A DNA stretch of 45,035 nt from Candidatus Bathyarchaeota archaeon (lineage in GTDB: Archaea > Thermoproteota > Bathyarchaeia > Bathyarchaeales > WUQV01). The translations under genes were made by a program, and so were the position numbers. Of the stretch, positions 31,968-39,024 are shown piece after piece. Each line of letters begins with the position of its first letter. Positions within the stretch are counted from its first letter, which is position 1. Where the stretch lies: contig JAGGVF010000021.1 of NCBI GenBank assembly GCA_021158125.1, forward strand, positions 1 through 45,035. The letters are read 5' to 3'. The notes beneath the pieces are model-generated. The model saw nothing but the letters and a program-made list of their open reading frames with translations. It searched no databases and was not told where the DNA came from.

Positions 31968-33362
31968 ATGAAATATGATGTAGTAATTGTAGGAGCTGGG
32001 CCGGCTGGAATATTTTCTGCGCTAGAACTCGCTGAGCGTACCGACCTAAAAATTCTGATACTGGATAAAGGACCAGACATAGACAAGCGGAAATGCCCAT
32101 CAAGCCGCGGCTTGGGATGCAGACACTGCGAACCGTGTGCAGTTCTTTCAGGCTGGGGAGGAGCAGGAGCTTTCAGCGATGGAAAATTGACGCTTTCAAC
32201 AGAGGTTGGAGGCTGGCTGAACGAGTATGTTCCAAGAGAAAAACTTGAAAAGCTCATAGAATATGTTGATGGCATTTACCGAAAGTTTGGGGCTCCGGAG
32301 AAAGTTTATGGTGCCGACCCTGAAAAGGTTGAGGAAATAGAGCGTAGAGCTTCTTTAGCTAGGCTTAGGTTAGTGCGCCAAAGGATTAGGCATATGGGAA
32401 CTGAAAAATGCGCAGAAACTCTCCGCAAGATGAGGCGATATTTAAACAGCCGTATTGACATTAAGATGCGAACCGAAGTTAAAGGATTAATAGTTAAAAA
32501 CAAGAAAATTGAGGGAGTAGAAACAGTAGACGGCGAAAAAATCTTCGGCAAATATGTTATTGTGGCTCCGGGAAGAAGCGGAGCTGAATGGCTAAAAACT
32601 GAAGCTCAAGCTCTAGGGTTAAAGACGCTTAACAATCCAGTTGACGTTGGAATTCGCGTCGAAGTTTTAGCAACAGTCATGGAAGAGTTAACAAATGCAC
32701 TTTACGAACCAAAGCTAATCTACTATTCAAAGTTTTTTGACGATCAAGTTAGAACCTTTTGTGTCGCCCCCTATGGAGAAGTAATAACTGAATCCTATAA
32801 TGGAATATTAACGGTAAATGGGCAAAGTTACGCTGAAAGAAAAACTCTAAACACGAATTTTGCAATACTTGTCAGCACACGGTTCACAGAGCCCTTCAGG
32901 GAACCAATAGCCTATGGAAAATACTTGGCCAGGCTAACTAATCTTTTAAGCGGAGGAGTAATAGTTCAAAGACTAGGCGACCTAGAAGCTGGAAGAAGAT
33001 CAACCCAAGAAAGAATTAACAGATGCGTCGTTACTCCCACACTTAAAAATGCAACCCCAGGCGATTTAAGCTTCGTCCTTCCCTACAGATATCTCACAGA
33101 CATGATGGAAATGCTTCGAGCACTGGACAGTGTTGCTCCGGGAATATACTCAAAGGATACGCTTCTCTACGGAATTGAAGTTAAATTCTACTCTTCAAGG
33201 CTAAGACTAAGTAATTCACTTGAGACAAAGATAAGAAATCTGTTCACCATAGGCGATGGAGCCGGAGTAACTAGAAGTCTCGTCCAAGCTTCAGTTTCAG
33301 GCGTAATAGTTGCGAGGGAAATAATGAAAAGGGAAAAACAATTAATCAAAAAAGAAACATAA
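31968..33362 (+). CDS. FAD-dependent oxidoreductase (NAD(P)-binding Rossmann, FixC/UbiH-like)
   Basis: A 464-residue flavoprotein. The dinucleotide-binding motif VGAGPAG is at residues 8-14; a cysteine-rich loop follows (KRKCPSSRGLGCRHCEPCAVLSGWGG, described here by its five cysteines between 45 and 65), then GAGAFSDGKLTLS. The C-terminal FTIGDGAGVTRSLVQASVSG is the second FAD-binding block. It belongs to the uncharacterised archaeal and bacterial FAD-dependent dehydrogenases of this type; the substrate is unknown. The ATG has GGAGGA upstream. An 8-bp gap separates it from the next gene, so they are likely cotranscribed. Confidence 0.88.
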   Translation: MKYDVVIVGAGPAGIFSALELAERTDLKILILDKGPDIDKRKCPSSRGLGCRHCEPCAVLSGWGGAGAFSDGKLTLSTEVGGWLNEYVPREKLEKLIEYVDGIYRKFGAPEKVYGADPEKVEEIERRASLARLRLVRQRIRHMGTEKCAETLRKMRRYLNSRIDIKMRTEVKGLIVKNKKIEGVETVDGEKIFGKYVIVAPGRSGAEWLKTEAQALGLKTLNNPVDVGIRVEVLATVMEELTNALYEPKLIYYSKFFDDQVRTFCVAPYGEVITESYNGILTVNGQSYAERKTLNTNFAILVSTRFTEPFREPIAYGKYLARLTNLLSGGVIVQRLGDLEAGRRSTQERINRCVVTPTLKNATPGDLSFVLPYRYLTDMMEMLRALDSVAPGIYSKDTLLYGIEVKFYSSRLRLSNSLETKIRNLFTIGDGAGVTRSLVQASVSGVIVAREIMKREKQLIKKET

Positions 33363-33370
33363 AATAGCGT

Positions 33371-34693
33371 ATGTTATTAGTAAAGCCGATTTTCATTTTG
33401 GGTAAACATCCAACTTTCCGGAAGGAAAGGACGCTTGGCTTTATAAAAATAACTAAGAAAAGAGAACAGAAACAGAAAGTAAGCGAAATTTTAAACAAAT
33501 TGGAGAAAAGCTTGAAAGAAGTTAAAATTTTAGAAGCAACAGTAATTAGAAATAGAGAGCAATTCGAAGATTTACTGGTTCAACAACTAAATGATGTGGA
33601 TGTTTTCCTAATTTTCAAAAAATGCTTAGGATTCGGCGTAGAACTAGCCAAACTTGCTGAGAAGGGGAAGCCTCTCATATTGTTTCAGGATCCTAAAGTG
33701 CCAAATCTAGCCTTGGACTCCATTGAATATCTACCCAGCAAGAAAGACGTTTTTATAGCATTAGACTTCAAAGACATAAGCGAATCCTTAAAACTTTTAG
33801 ACATCAAAAAGAAAATTGGAAATACAAAAATACTGATTTTAAACAGTGACTTTCCATTTTACATTGAAAGAGTTAGACCTAAATGTGCCAGTGCCAAGGC
33901 TATTAAGGCAAAACTTGGAATCGAAATAGAAGAAGTTTCCTACGAAGAGTTTCTAGAAAAGTGGAGTTCTACAAGTCTAAGAAAGGCGAAAGCCCTCGCG
34001 AAAGAATGGATCGCTAAAGCCGAGGGAATTATTGAGCCTTCAGAAGGCGATGTTATAGAAGTTGCTAGGCTTTATTTGGCCATTAAAGCCATACTTAAAG
34101 AGAGAAAGGCGCAGGCTTTAACATTAATTTATGGGGAATCTCCATTTCCAGTTCCCTGTTTGGCTTATACTTATCTAAGGGACGAAGGAATTCCCGCAGC
34201 ATGCGAAGGCGATATAAACTCTTTGCTAATGATGATTCTTCTTCATCACGTGGCTAAAAGACCGGCTTTCATGGGAAACACCGTGTGGGCGGATACAAAA
34301 GATAATGTTATTGCCATATCCCACTGCGTAGTTCCAACAAAAATGAAAGGCTACAGTTCAAAACAGAAACCCTACATCCTAAGAAACTACCATGGTTTAA
34401 AGTTTAAGGGAAGCGTAACAGCCTACTGCCAACTTGAAAAGGGCCAGAACGTAACAATTGCAAGATTTAAAGGCGACTTAACAAAAATGTTTGTTTGTAA
34501 AGGAAAGATTTTAAGCTGTAGAGACTACGAGGACCCGCAGCTTTGCCGTGCAGTTGTTAGGATAAAAGTTAAAAATGTAAAAGAATTTGTTGAGAAAACC
34601 TTTGGAAATCATCATGTCGTTGTCTACGGAGATTTCACCAAATATTTGAGGAGACTTGGAGCTTTATTTGGAATAGAAGTTATTGAAGCCTAA
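33371..34693 (+). CDS. L-fucose/L-arabinose isomerase-like protein
   Basis: A 440-residue protein resembling the fucose isomerase superfamily, with two N-terminal alpha/beta domains and a C-terminal barrel. Probable metal ligands are the Glu of AACEGDINSLL, the Asp of ADTKDN and the His of AISHCVVP, as in sugar isomerases, where Glu, Asp and His hold Mn2+. The true substrate is uncertain; archaeal members of this group are not characterised. It follows the FAD protein by 8 bp. Its last 4 bp overlap the end of the convergent purC. Confidence 0.75.
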   Translation: MLLVKPIFILGKHPTFRKERTLGFIKITKKREQKQKVSEILNKLEKSLKEVKILEATVIRNREQFEDLLVQQLNDVDVFLIFKKCLGFGVELAKLAEKGKPLILFQDPKVPNLALDSIEYLPSKKDVFIALDFKDISESLKLLDIKKKIGNTKILILNSDFPFYIERVRPKCASAKAIKAKLGIEIEEVSYEEFLEKWSSTSLRKAKALAKEWIAKAEGIIEPSEGDVIEVARLYLAIKAILKERKAQALTLIYGESPFPVPCLAYTYLRDEGIPAACEGDINSLLMMILLHHVAKRPAFMGNTVWADTKDNVIAISHCVVPTKMKGYSSKQKPYILRNYHGLKFKGSVTAYCQLEKGQNVTIARFKGDLTKMFVCKGKILSCRDYEDPQLCRAVVRIKVKNVKEFVEKTFGNHHVVVYGDFTKYLRRLGALFGIEVIEA

Positions 34694-35754
34694 AATTTGC
34701 TTAGGTATATCTCATATTCCTTCAAAACTTCTACAAGTTTTGGCACTTCGAAGAATTTGCGTCCAGTGAACTCGTTTGCCGCAGCCATGTAGACTTGACT
34801 TATTATTTTCCTCAATTGCGGGTCAAGCGGCGGTGGAGTAGAACTGCAAAGCTGCCTCCAATTTTCGACTCCTTTTTCTTCAGCCATTCTTTTTGCTTTC
34901 TCAACTTCCCTACACCAGTTTGTTTTGCGGTAGAACTCTCTTGCAATCTCCTTACTTACGTGAATGCCCCTATAGGTGAAACGGCATTCATCTAGGGTTC
35001 CGACGACGTCGACAACCATAAGCTTTCTTTTGGGGTCAAATGCAAACTCAACTTTCCCATCCTCATTTTCCAAATTAGCCTTAGAAGCAATCTCCGTTAT
35101 CAAATTGTTTATTTCAAGCAGAATATGCCTCATTTCCTCTATTTCTTCATCCCTTAAGTTTGCAAGTTTTTTTGCTTCTTCCCATGTTAAATATCTGTCT
35201 TTTTCTTCGAGTTTTGTGCTTATGTCAAAGAATGGTCGTGGAAGTTTTTCTCCTGGTTTTGGATAGTGGTCTAATCCTAGGTTTTCTGGTTTTATTAGTC
35301 CTCTTTTGAGTCTTTTGAAGATTGAGGAACCCGGCGGTAGGCCGTTTCTGTATATTATTTCGAATGGAATTAAGAAGTTGGTTAAGTTGGAAGTGAATAT
35401 GCTATAGTCGTATATGAGTTTTCCTTCGCTTACTGTTGGTTTCGGCTTTAGCACGTTTACTAGGTTGAATTCCATAATGTTTGTTGGTTCTTCAAGCTCG
35501 TCGAAACCTACCTTTTTTCCGTCTTTTGTTATTAAGCCTCTATAATGGGTTTTTATTCCTTTTTCTTCAAGTCTTTCGAAACAGTATGCACCCATGAGGC
35601 ATAGTGCTGCGCCCTTTCCTTCTATGTGGTCTGGCATTTCCCCCCAATCGAAAACGGAATACCGGTCTGAAAAATGAAATCTGGCAATTCCCATACTTTC
35701 CCTTGTTGGCTTTCTGATTATCTCTATATCTTTTACACTTCCCATGATTTTCAC
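34690..35754 (-). CDS. purC: SAICAR synthetase (phosphoribosylaminoimidazole-succinocarboxamide synthase)
   Basis: PurC joins aspartate to CAIR in purine synthesis, using ATP. The 354-residue protein is the longer archaeal form. Recognisable blocks are GIARFHFSDRYSVFDWGEMPDHIEGKG (split: the SDRYSVFDWGEM motif), MEFNLVNVLKP, FLIPFEIIYRNGLPPGSS, KFEFAFD-like EFAFDPKRKLMVVDVVGTLDE with its conserved Asp, and the Glu of LDECRF. The start is a GTG at 35754 overlapping the purE stop by 4 bp; an ATG at 35745 is the alternative. It follows purE directly in one operon. Confidence 0.93.
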   Translation of the reverse strand: MKIMGSVKDIEIIRKPTRESMGIARFHFSDRYSVFDWGEMPDHIEGKGAALCLMGAYCFERLEEKGIKTHYRGLITKDGKKVGFDELEEPTNIMEFNLVNVLKPKPTVSEGKLIYDYSIFTSNLTNFLIPFEIIYRNGLPPGSSIFKRLKRGLIKPENLGLDHYPKPGEKLPRPFFDISTKLEEKDRYLTWEEAKKLANLRDEEIEEMRHILLEINNLITEIASKANLENEDGKVEFAFDPKRKLMVVDVVGTLDECRFTYRGIHVSKEIAREFYRKTNWCREVEKAKRMAEEKGVENWRQLCSSTPPPLDPQLRKIISQVYMAAANEFTGRKFFEVPKLVEVLKEYEIYLSKF

Positions 35755-36230
35755 ACTTTTTCTTTTAATTCACTGTCAGCTTCCTCGATTTTTCTCCTTT
35801 TCTCCATCTGGTATTCTGCTACCTTTTTAGCTAGCTTTTCATCTGTTAAAGCCAGAATCTTCGCAGCTGCTATTGCGGCTCCCTCTGGTTCAAGCGTAAC
35901 CACTGAGCCTACCCCGCTTGGAACCCTAAGTGAAGACAGTATGTCTGCCCCCGCAAACTTCTCCGAATATGGTGGACAGGCAATAACTGGCTTGGCTGTG
36001 TTCGCGTCCGCCATGCCGCTGAGGGCGTTTGAACGTCCAGCAACAGTAATGTAAACTACGCGGTCAGCTTCGTATTCTTTAAGAACCTCAAGAACTTTTC
36101 TAGGAGTTTTATGTGCAGAGGCAACCCTAAACTCGTATCCAACGCCAAACTTTTCTAGATAGTCTGCTATTTTTCTGGAAAATTCGTAGTCAGTTTTAGA
36201 ACCCATTAAAATTATGACTTTTCCTTCCAT
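35751..36230 (-). CDS. purE: AIR carboxylase (PurE), class II type by motif
   Basis: A 159-residue PurE-fold protein. MGSKTDYEFSRKIADYLEKFG and FRVASAHKTPRKV are standard. The catalytic loop reads TVAGRSNALSG followed by KPVIACPPYSEKF and SSLRVPSGVGS; class I bacterial PurE has GAGGAAHLPG there, whereas animal class II enzymes have AGRSNGL and CPP. It should therefore convert AIR directly to CAIR with CO2, without PurK, and no purK is in the window. A start at 36239 (GTG) is possible; the ATG at 36230 fits the family. The stop overlaps the purC start. Confidence 0.92.
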   Translation of the reverse strand: MEGKVIILMGSKTDYEFSRKIADYLEKFGVGYEFRVASAHKTPRKVLEVLKEYEADRVVYITVAGRSNALSGMADANTAKPVIACPPYSEKFAGADILSSLRVPSGVGSVVTLEPEGAAIAAAKILALTDEKLAKKVAEYQMEKRRKIEEADSELKEKV

Positions 36231-36448
36231 GGGCCACACGAATCTTAGTAGACTGTGGAATCTAATTTATTTTATGTTAAAAGCTCTGCGCCGTAGTGAT
36301 AAGCGCCTACATCCTTATTGGCATGGTAAATTTACACATGCACCAGAGTAAAGTTCGCATCTGCAAAAATATTAAAATCAGCAATAATATGCATTGTCGC
36401 AATCAAGAAGATTTAAGTGGAAAAAATAAATCTGAAATGTTAGAAGGG
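36231..36448. promoter_or_regulatory. Intergenic region with purE and tRNA-Leu promoters
   Basis: On the minus strand AAAATAAATT (36266-36275) is a TATA candidate for purE. GAAAAAATAAATC around 36419-36431 is a TATA candidate for tRNA-Leu, about 20-25 nt before the tRNA. Otherwise nothing recognisable is seen. Confidence 0.35.
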
Positions 36449-36536
36449 GCAGGGGTACCCGAGCCAGGTCTAAGGGGCGGGGTTCAGGTCCCCGTGGCGT
36501 AGGCCTTCGTGGGTTCAAATCCCACCCCCTGCACCA
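36449..36536 (+). tRNA. tRNA-Leu (anticodon CAG), CCA encoded; integration site
   Basis: A class II tRNA with a long variable arm. Acceptor GCAGGGG pairs with CCCCTGC, D stem CCC/GGG, anticodon stem CGGGG/CCCCG around TTCAGGT (anticodon CAG), T arm GTGGG-TTCAAAT-CCCAC. Discriminator A is at 36533 and CCA at 36534-36536. No intron is present. The integrase frame downstream begins inside its T arm, marking this tRNA as the attachment site of the mobile element. Confidence 0.96.
36506..36536 (+). other. Candidate left attachment site (attL) in the tRNA-Leu 3' end
   Basis: Archaeal tyrosine integrases commonly recombine in the 3' half of tRNA genes and leave that part intact. Here the integrase reading frame opens within this stretch, so the crossover region should include it. 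A second copy of this segment (GTTCAAATCCCAC and following bases) is not present elsewhere in the window, so the right attachment site lies outside or is lost. Confidence 0.55.
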
Positions 36537-37468
36537 TCAATGAATACCAGAAAAATTCTAAGGGCTTCAAGGTTTTAGGCAAGTATGTAAGCTATCTTTT
36601 GGCTAAGAAGTCTTTGAAGCATAGCACTATCAAGAGGAAGGTTAAGGCTCTTAGAAGCTTGCTTAAGAGAGGAATAAACCTTAACGATGCTGACAGAGTC
36701 ATAACCTTTCTGAACACTTGTGATTTGGCTTCTGGCACTAAGCAGATAATCCTCTACGCCTACGAAGACTACCTAAAAATGAAAGGCATTCAGTTAAAGC
36801 TTCCAAAAATTAGAAGAGAATATCCATTACCCTTCATTCCCTTAGAGAAAGAATTAGACCAGCTTATTAGCAGAGCAAGAATGAAAATGAAGGCTTTTCT
36901 GCAATTACTGAAGGAAACTGGAGCTAGACCATTAGAGGCTTGGAGTCTGAAATGGAACGACATAGACATTCCTAACCATGCAATAACCATTAAGGCTGTC
37001 AAGTATTCGAGGAGTAGAAAGCTCAGAATCAGCAATGAGCTTCTAAACATGTTGTTAGCTTTACCGAAAAGGCATGACTATGTTTTCAGCACTTCAGGGA
37101 AAAAGGAAAATTTCGAGAAGGAACTTCAACACTTCACTAGGAACTATCTGTTTATGCGTAACAAGCTTGCAGAAGAACTTAAAAATCCAAGAATCCGTAG
37201 AATCTCGCTTAGAACTTTTAGGCATTGGAAGGCAACAATGGAGTATCTCAGAACAAGGGATATTGTGCATGTCAAGGAGCTTCTAGGACATGTAAACATT
37301 CAGAACACATTGAAGTATATCCACTTAGCTAATGCCATTTCAAATAATGAAAGTAAGTTTATCTGCAAGACTGCTAAGACGGTTGAGGAAGCTAAGGCGT
37401 TGATAGAGCAAGGCTTTGAATACGTAACAGAAATTGATGGAATCAAGCTGTTCAGAAAGCCTAAATAA
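36509..37468 (+). CDS. int: Archaeal-type tyrosine integrase overlapping tRNA-Leu
   Basis: A 319-residue site-specific recombinase. The N-terminal helical DNA-binding domain (about 20-100) is followed by the catalytic domain with R140 (ETGARPLEAWSL), the box II variant SLRTFRHWKATMEY (R235, R238, H239), H261 (LLGHVNIQNTL) and the nucleophile Y270 (LKYIH). This layout is that of archaeal integrases of viruses and plasmids. The first nine or so codons (GSNPTPCTI) are read from the tRNA T arm and acceptor stem, with a stop just before in the variable arm. In the circular element the frame would probably extend further upstream. A degraded copy of its 3' end lies at 38.36-38.41 kb. Confidence 0.9.
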   Translation: MGSNPTPCTINEYQKNSKGFKVLGKYVSYLLAKKSLKHSTIKRKVKALRSLLKRGINLNDADRVITFLNTCDLASGTKQIILYAYEDYLKMKGIQLKLPKIRREYPLPFIPLEKELDQLISRARMKMKAFLQLLKETGARPLEAWSLKWNDIDIPNHAITIKAVKYSRSRKLRISNELLNMLLALPKRHDYVFSTSGKKENFEKELQHFTRNYLFMRNKLAEELKNPRIRRISLRTFRHWKATMEYLRTRDIVHVKELLGHVNIQNTLKYIHLANAISNNESKFICKTAKTVEEAKALIEQGFEYVTEIDGIKLFRKPK

Positions 37469-37482
37469 ATTCTTGTATAGCT

Positions 37483-37827
37483 CTATGCTTCTCTTTTAGC
37501 TTTTCTTTCTTCTTCTATACGTTTCCTTTCTCTTTCATACTCTTCACGTGGAGTAGTATCAATAATTATTGAATCTTCTTCGTCCTCGTATCTTATAGGC
37601 TTGTCTCTATTCTTTCGGTATTCTTTTTCATGCTCTTCATTCCAGCCTAATATGACTTGGTCTTTTCTCTTGATTTTATGATGTTGCTTAAGATGTTTTA
37701 CGATTTCTGAAGCGCTATAAACCCATTTATCAAAGCCTATTCGTTCACAAATTAGACAGATGAAGCCTTCCTCTGCATAATCATACCTAGCATGAGGCTT
37801 TCTGTAAATTTGGTTTTGAGACTTCAA
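37483..37827 (-). CDS. C2H2-type zinc-finger protein of the mobile element
   Basis: A 114-residue protein with one candidate finger near the N-terminus: C24 and C27 (CLIC), then H45 and H49/H50 (HLKQHH). The rest is very charged, with an Arg/Glu-rich C-terminal helix (EYERERKRIEEERKAKREA). Such small finger proteins are frequent regulators in archaeal viruses and plasmids. The TTG start at 37827 has GGTGA upstream, 12 bp behind the next membrane-protein gene, so they are likely cotranscribed. The function is inferred. Confidence 0.78.
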   Translation of the reverse strand: MKSQNQIYRKPHARYDYAEEGFICLICERIGFDKWVYSASEIVKHLKQHHKIKRKDQVILGWNEEHEKEYRKNRDKPIRYEDEEDSIIIDTTPREEYERERKRIEEERKAKREA

Positions 37828-37839
37828 CGCAATTCACCA

Positions 37840-38298
37840 TCAATTAGAAAGTTTTGCAATCGCCTCTTCTACAAGCTCAAGCGTTCCATCGATAGTTTCG
37901 GAAAAGAAATGATAATCTTCATCTCCAACGACTTGAAAGTAACCAGTTGGACATTTCTCTCTCGGAGTGTTAAGCTTCTTTATTTGTTTATATGCACGGA
38001 CGAGGCATATTGTTTGGTCAGGCTTAAGAAATGATGCGAGTTCAACCATATTAGAATCAAATATTTCTGTTATGAACGGGAATTTCTCTTTTGAAACCTT
38101 ATTTCCATTTTTCTTAGCATCAGACAAAGTTTCTTTAATTATTTCAAGTTCATGTAATACTGCATTCTTGATTATCTTCTTTCTCCTATAATTTTTTATT
38201 GATTCTGCCACTTGCGAAAGAAAGAAACCTATTAGAACGCCCACAAGCGGGATTATAGAATCCCAAGGGAATTGAGTTTGCTCTGTCATTTGCATCAT
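37840..38298 (-). CDS. Membrane-anchored protein of the mobile element, unknown function
   Basis: A 152-residue protein with one N-terminal transmembrane segment (about residues 13-30, SIIPLVGVLIGFFLSQ) followed by a basic stretch (NYRRKKIIKN) and a soluble helical domain of about 110 residues. I do not recognise a family. Minus-strand AATTTAAAGT lies about 25 nt before the ATG at 38298, so the mRNA is probably leaderless. Confidence 0.72.
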   Translation of the reverse strand: MMQMTEQTQFPWDSIIPLVGVLIGFFLSQVAESIKNYRRKKIIKNAVLHELEIIKETLSDAKKNGNKVSKEKFPFITEIFDSNMVELASFLKPDQTICLVRAYKQIKKLNTPREKCPTGYFQVVGDEDYHFFSETIDGTLELVEEAIAKLSN

Positions 38299-38319
38299 TT
38301 TCTATTATTCTGTTCTAGA

Positions 38320-38331
38320 TACTTTAAATTT
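38320..38331 (-). promoter_or_regulatory. TATA box for a leaderless mobile-element gene
   Basis: Read on the minus strand, AATTTAAAGT is centred about 27 nt before the ATG at 38298, the spacing expected when transcription starts at or next to the start codon. Confidence 0.5.
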
Positions 38332-38358
38332 TAACATAAAATTGAGCATTTAAGAGAG

Positions 38359-38409
38359 AATCCGTAACAGGGAATAGATGGAGTCAAACTCTTTAGAAAA
38401 CCCAAGTAA
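38359..38409 (+). pseudogene. Decayed 3' fragment of a second integrase gene
   Basis: The plus strand from 38380 reads GGA GTC AAA CTC TTT AGA in frame and ends with AAA CCC AAG TAA, which encodes G-V-K-L-F-R-K-P-K-stop. The intact integrase ends G-I-K-L-F-R-K-P-K-stop at 37440-37468. The nucleotide differences are mostly at third codon positions, so it is a diverged homologue and not a recent copy. Before it, GTAACAG is shared as well, but a one-base indel shifts the frame. Nothing integrase-like is seen upstream of about 38355. Confidence 0.75.
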
Positions 38410-38413
38410 TAAG

Positions 38414-38719
38414 CTAGAAGCCAAATAGCCAAACTTTCACTATGAAAGTAGCTATAGCAAAGGCTGTTATGGAGATTTGAAAATCATCAATAGAAATGGT
38501 TAATGTTATCTTTTTAAGCAAATCGCCAGTAATGGCTTCAACTATAGAGCCAGCAACCAATGAACAAACAGAACCAATGAAAGCACTAATCAACCATTGA
38601 ACAGCTAGATTTGTCAAAGCTGAGGGTATATTAAAAACTGCACCTAAAACGGCAACTAAAACAATCAAATAGATTATTAGCTCTAATTTCTTTGGGTTAT
38701 CGTCCATATTTTGCACCAT
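38414..38719 (-). CDS. Small integral membrane protein of the mobile element
   Basis: A 101-residue protein from the ATG at 38719 with three to four hydrophobic segments (ELIIYLIVLVAVLGAVF, LAVQWLISAFIGSVCSLVAG, and FQISITAFAIATFIVKVWLFGF cut into its two halves at the end). I do not recognise it. Small multi-helix membrane proteins are common in archaeal viruses and plasmids, as structural proteins or holin/toxin-like factors, but nothing specific is visible. A TATA-like AATATTTAAA about 20 nt before the ATG supports this start over the longer frame to 38758, which would overlap the upstream gene. Confidence 0.7.
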   Translation of the reverse strand: MVQNMDDNPKKLELIIYLIVLVAVLGAVFNIPSALTNLAVQWLISAFIGSVCSLVAGSIVEAITGDLLKKITLTISIDDFQISITAFAIATFIVKVWLFGF

Positions 38720-38731
38720 AGAGCGTTGATG

Positions 38732-38741
38732 TTTAAATATT
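38732..38741 (-). promoter_or_regulatory. TATA box for a leaderless membrane-protein gene
   Basis: Read on the minus strand, AATATTTAAA overlaps the stop codon of the upstream gene and is about 13-22 nt before the ATG at 38719. This fits a leaderless transcript starting near that ATG or near the inner ATG at 38707. Confidence 0.45.
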
Positions 38742-39008
38742 CCAATTCTTGAAGTCATCCCAAGTTATTGGTTTTTGTTCTTTCTTTCGCTTTCTGTAAA
38801 GCTCATTGAAATGCTTCAAGAATTCCCTTTTAGCCTTGTCCAGTCTTCCCTTTCTCCATTCTCTTCCTAAAAATCCTTTTTCTTTCTTGACTAAATTCCA
38901 AAAAGCCGAGAAATACATCATTCTCTTTTTCGGCTCTTTATGAGGATAGTAAACGAAATCTTCCTTTCTGTATTTTTTCCCTTCAAATTTAATGTCATAT
39001 TTACACGT
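38733..39008 (-). CDS. Basic protein of the mobile element, start uncertain
   Basis: The frame encodes a highly basic soluble protein with KEKGFLGREWRKGRLDKAKREF and a Trp-rich ending (TWDDFKNWNI). The first ATG is at 38921 (62 residues), but protein-like coding sequence (CKYDIKFEGKKYRKEDF) continues upstream without ATG, GTG or TTG to a stop at 39020. A GAGGTGAT ribosome binding site lies just after the HNH stop, and an in-frame ACG at 39008 is well spaced from it, giving 91 residues. The choice of ACG is an inference; an indel is the alternative. I do not recognise a family. Confidence 0.6.
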   Translation of the reverse strand, partial: TCKYDIKFEGKKYRKEDFVYYPHKEPKKRMMYFSAFWNLVKKEKGFLGREWRKGRLDKAKREFLKHFNELYRKRKKEQKPITWDDFKNWNI

Positions 39009-39024
39009 TATAACATCACCTCAA

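Noticed and set aside
37483-38298. Toxin-antitoxin pair (finger protein and membrane protein)
   Set aside because: The gene order fits, but neither protein shows a toxin or antitoxin motif; there is not enough support.
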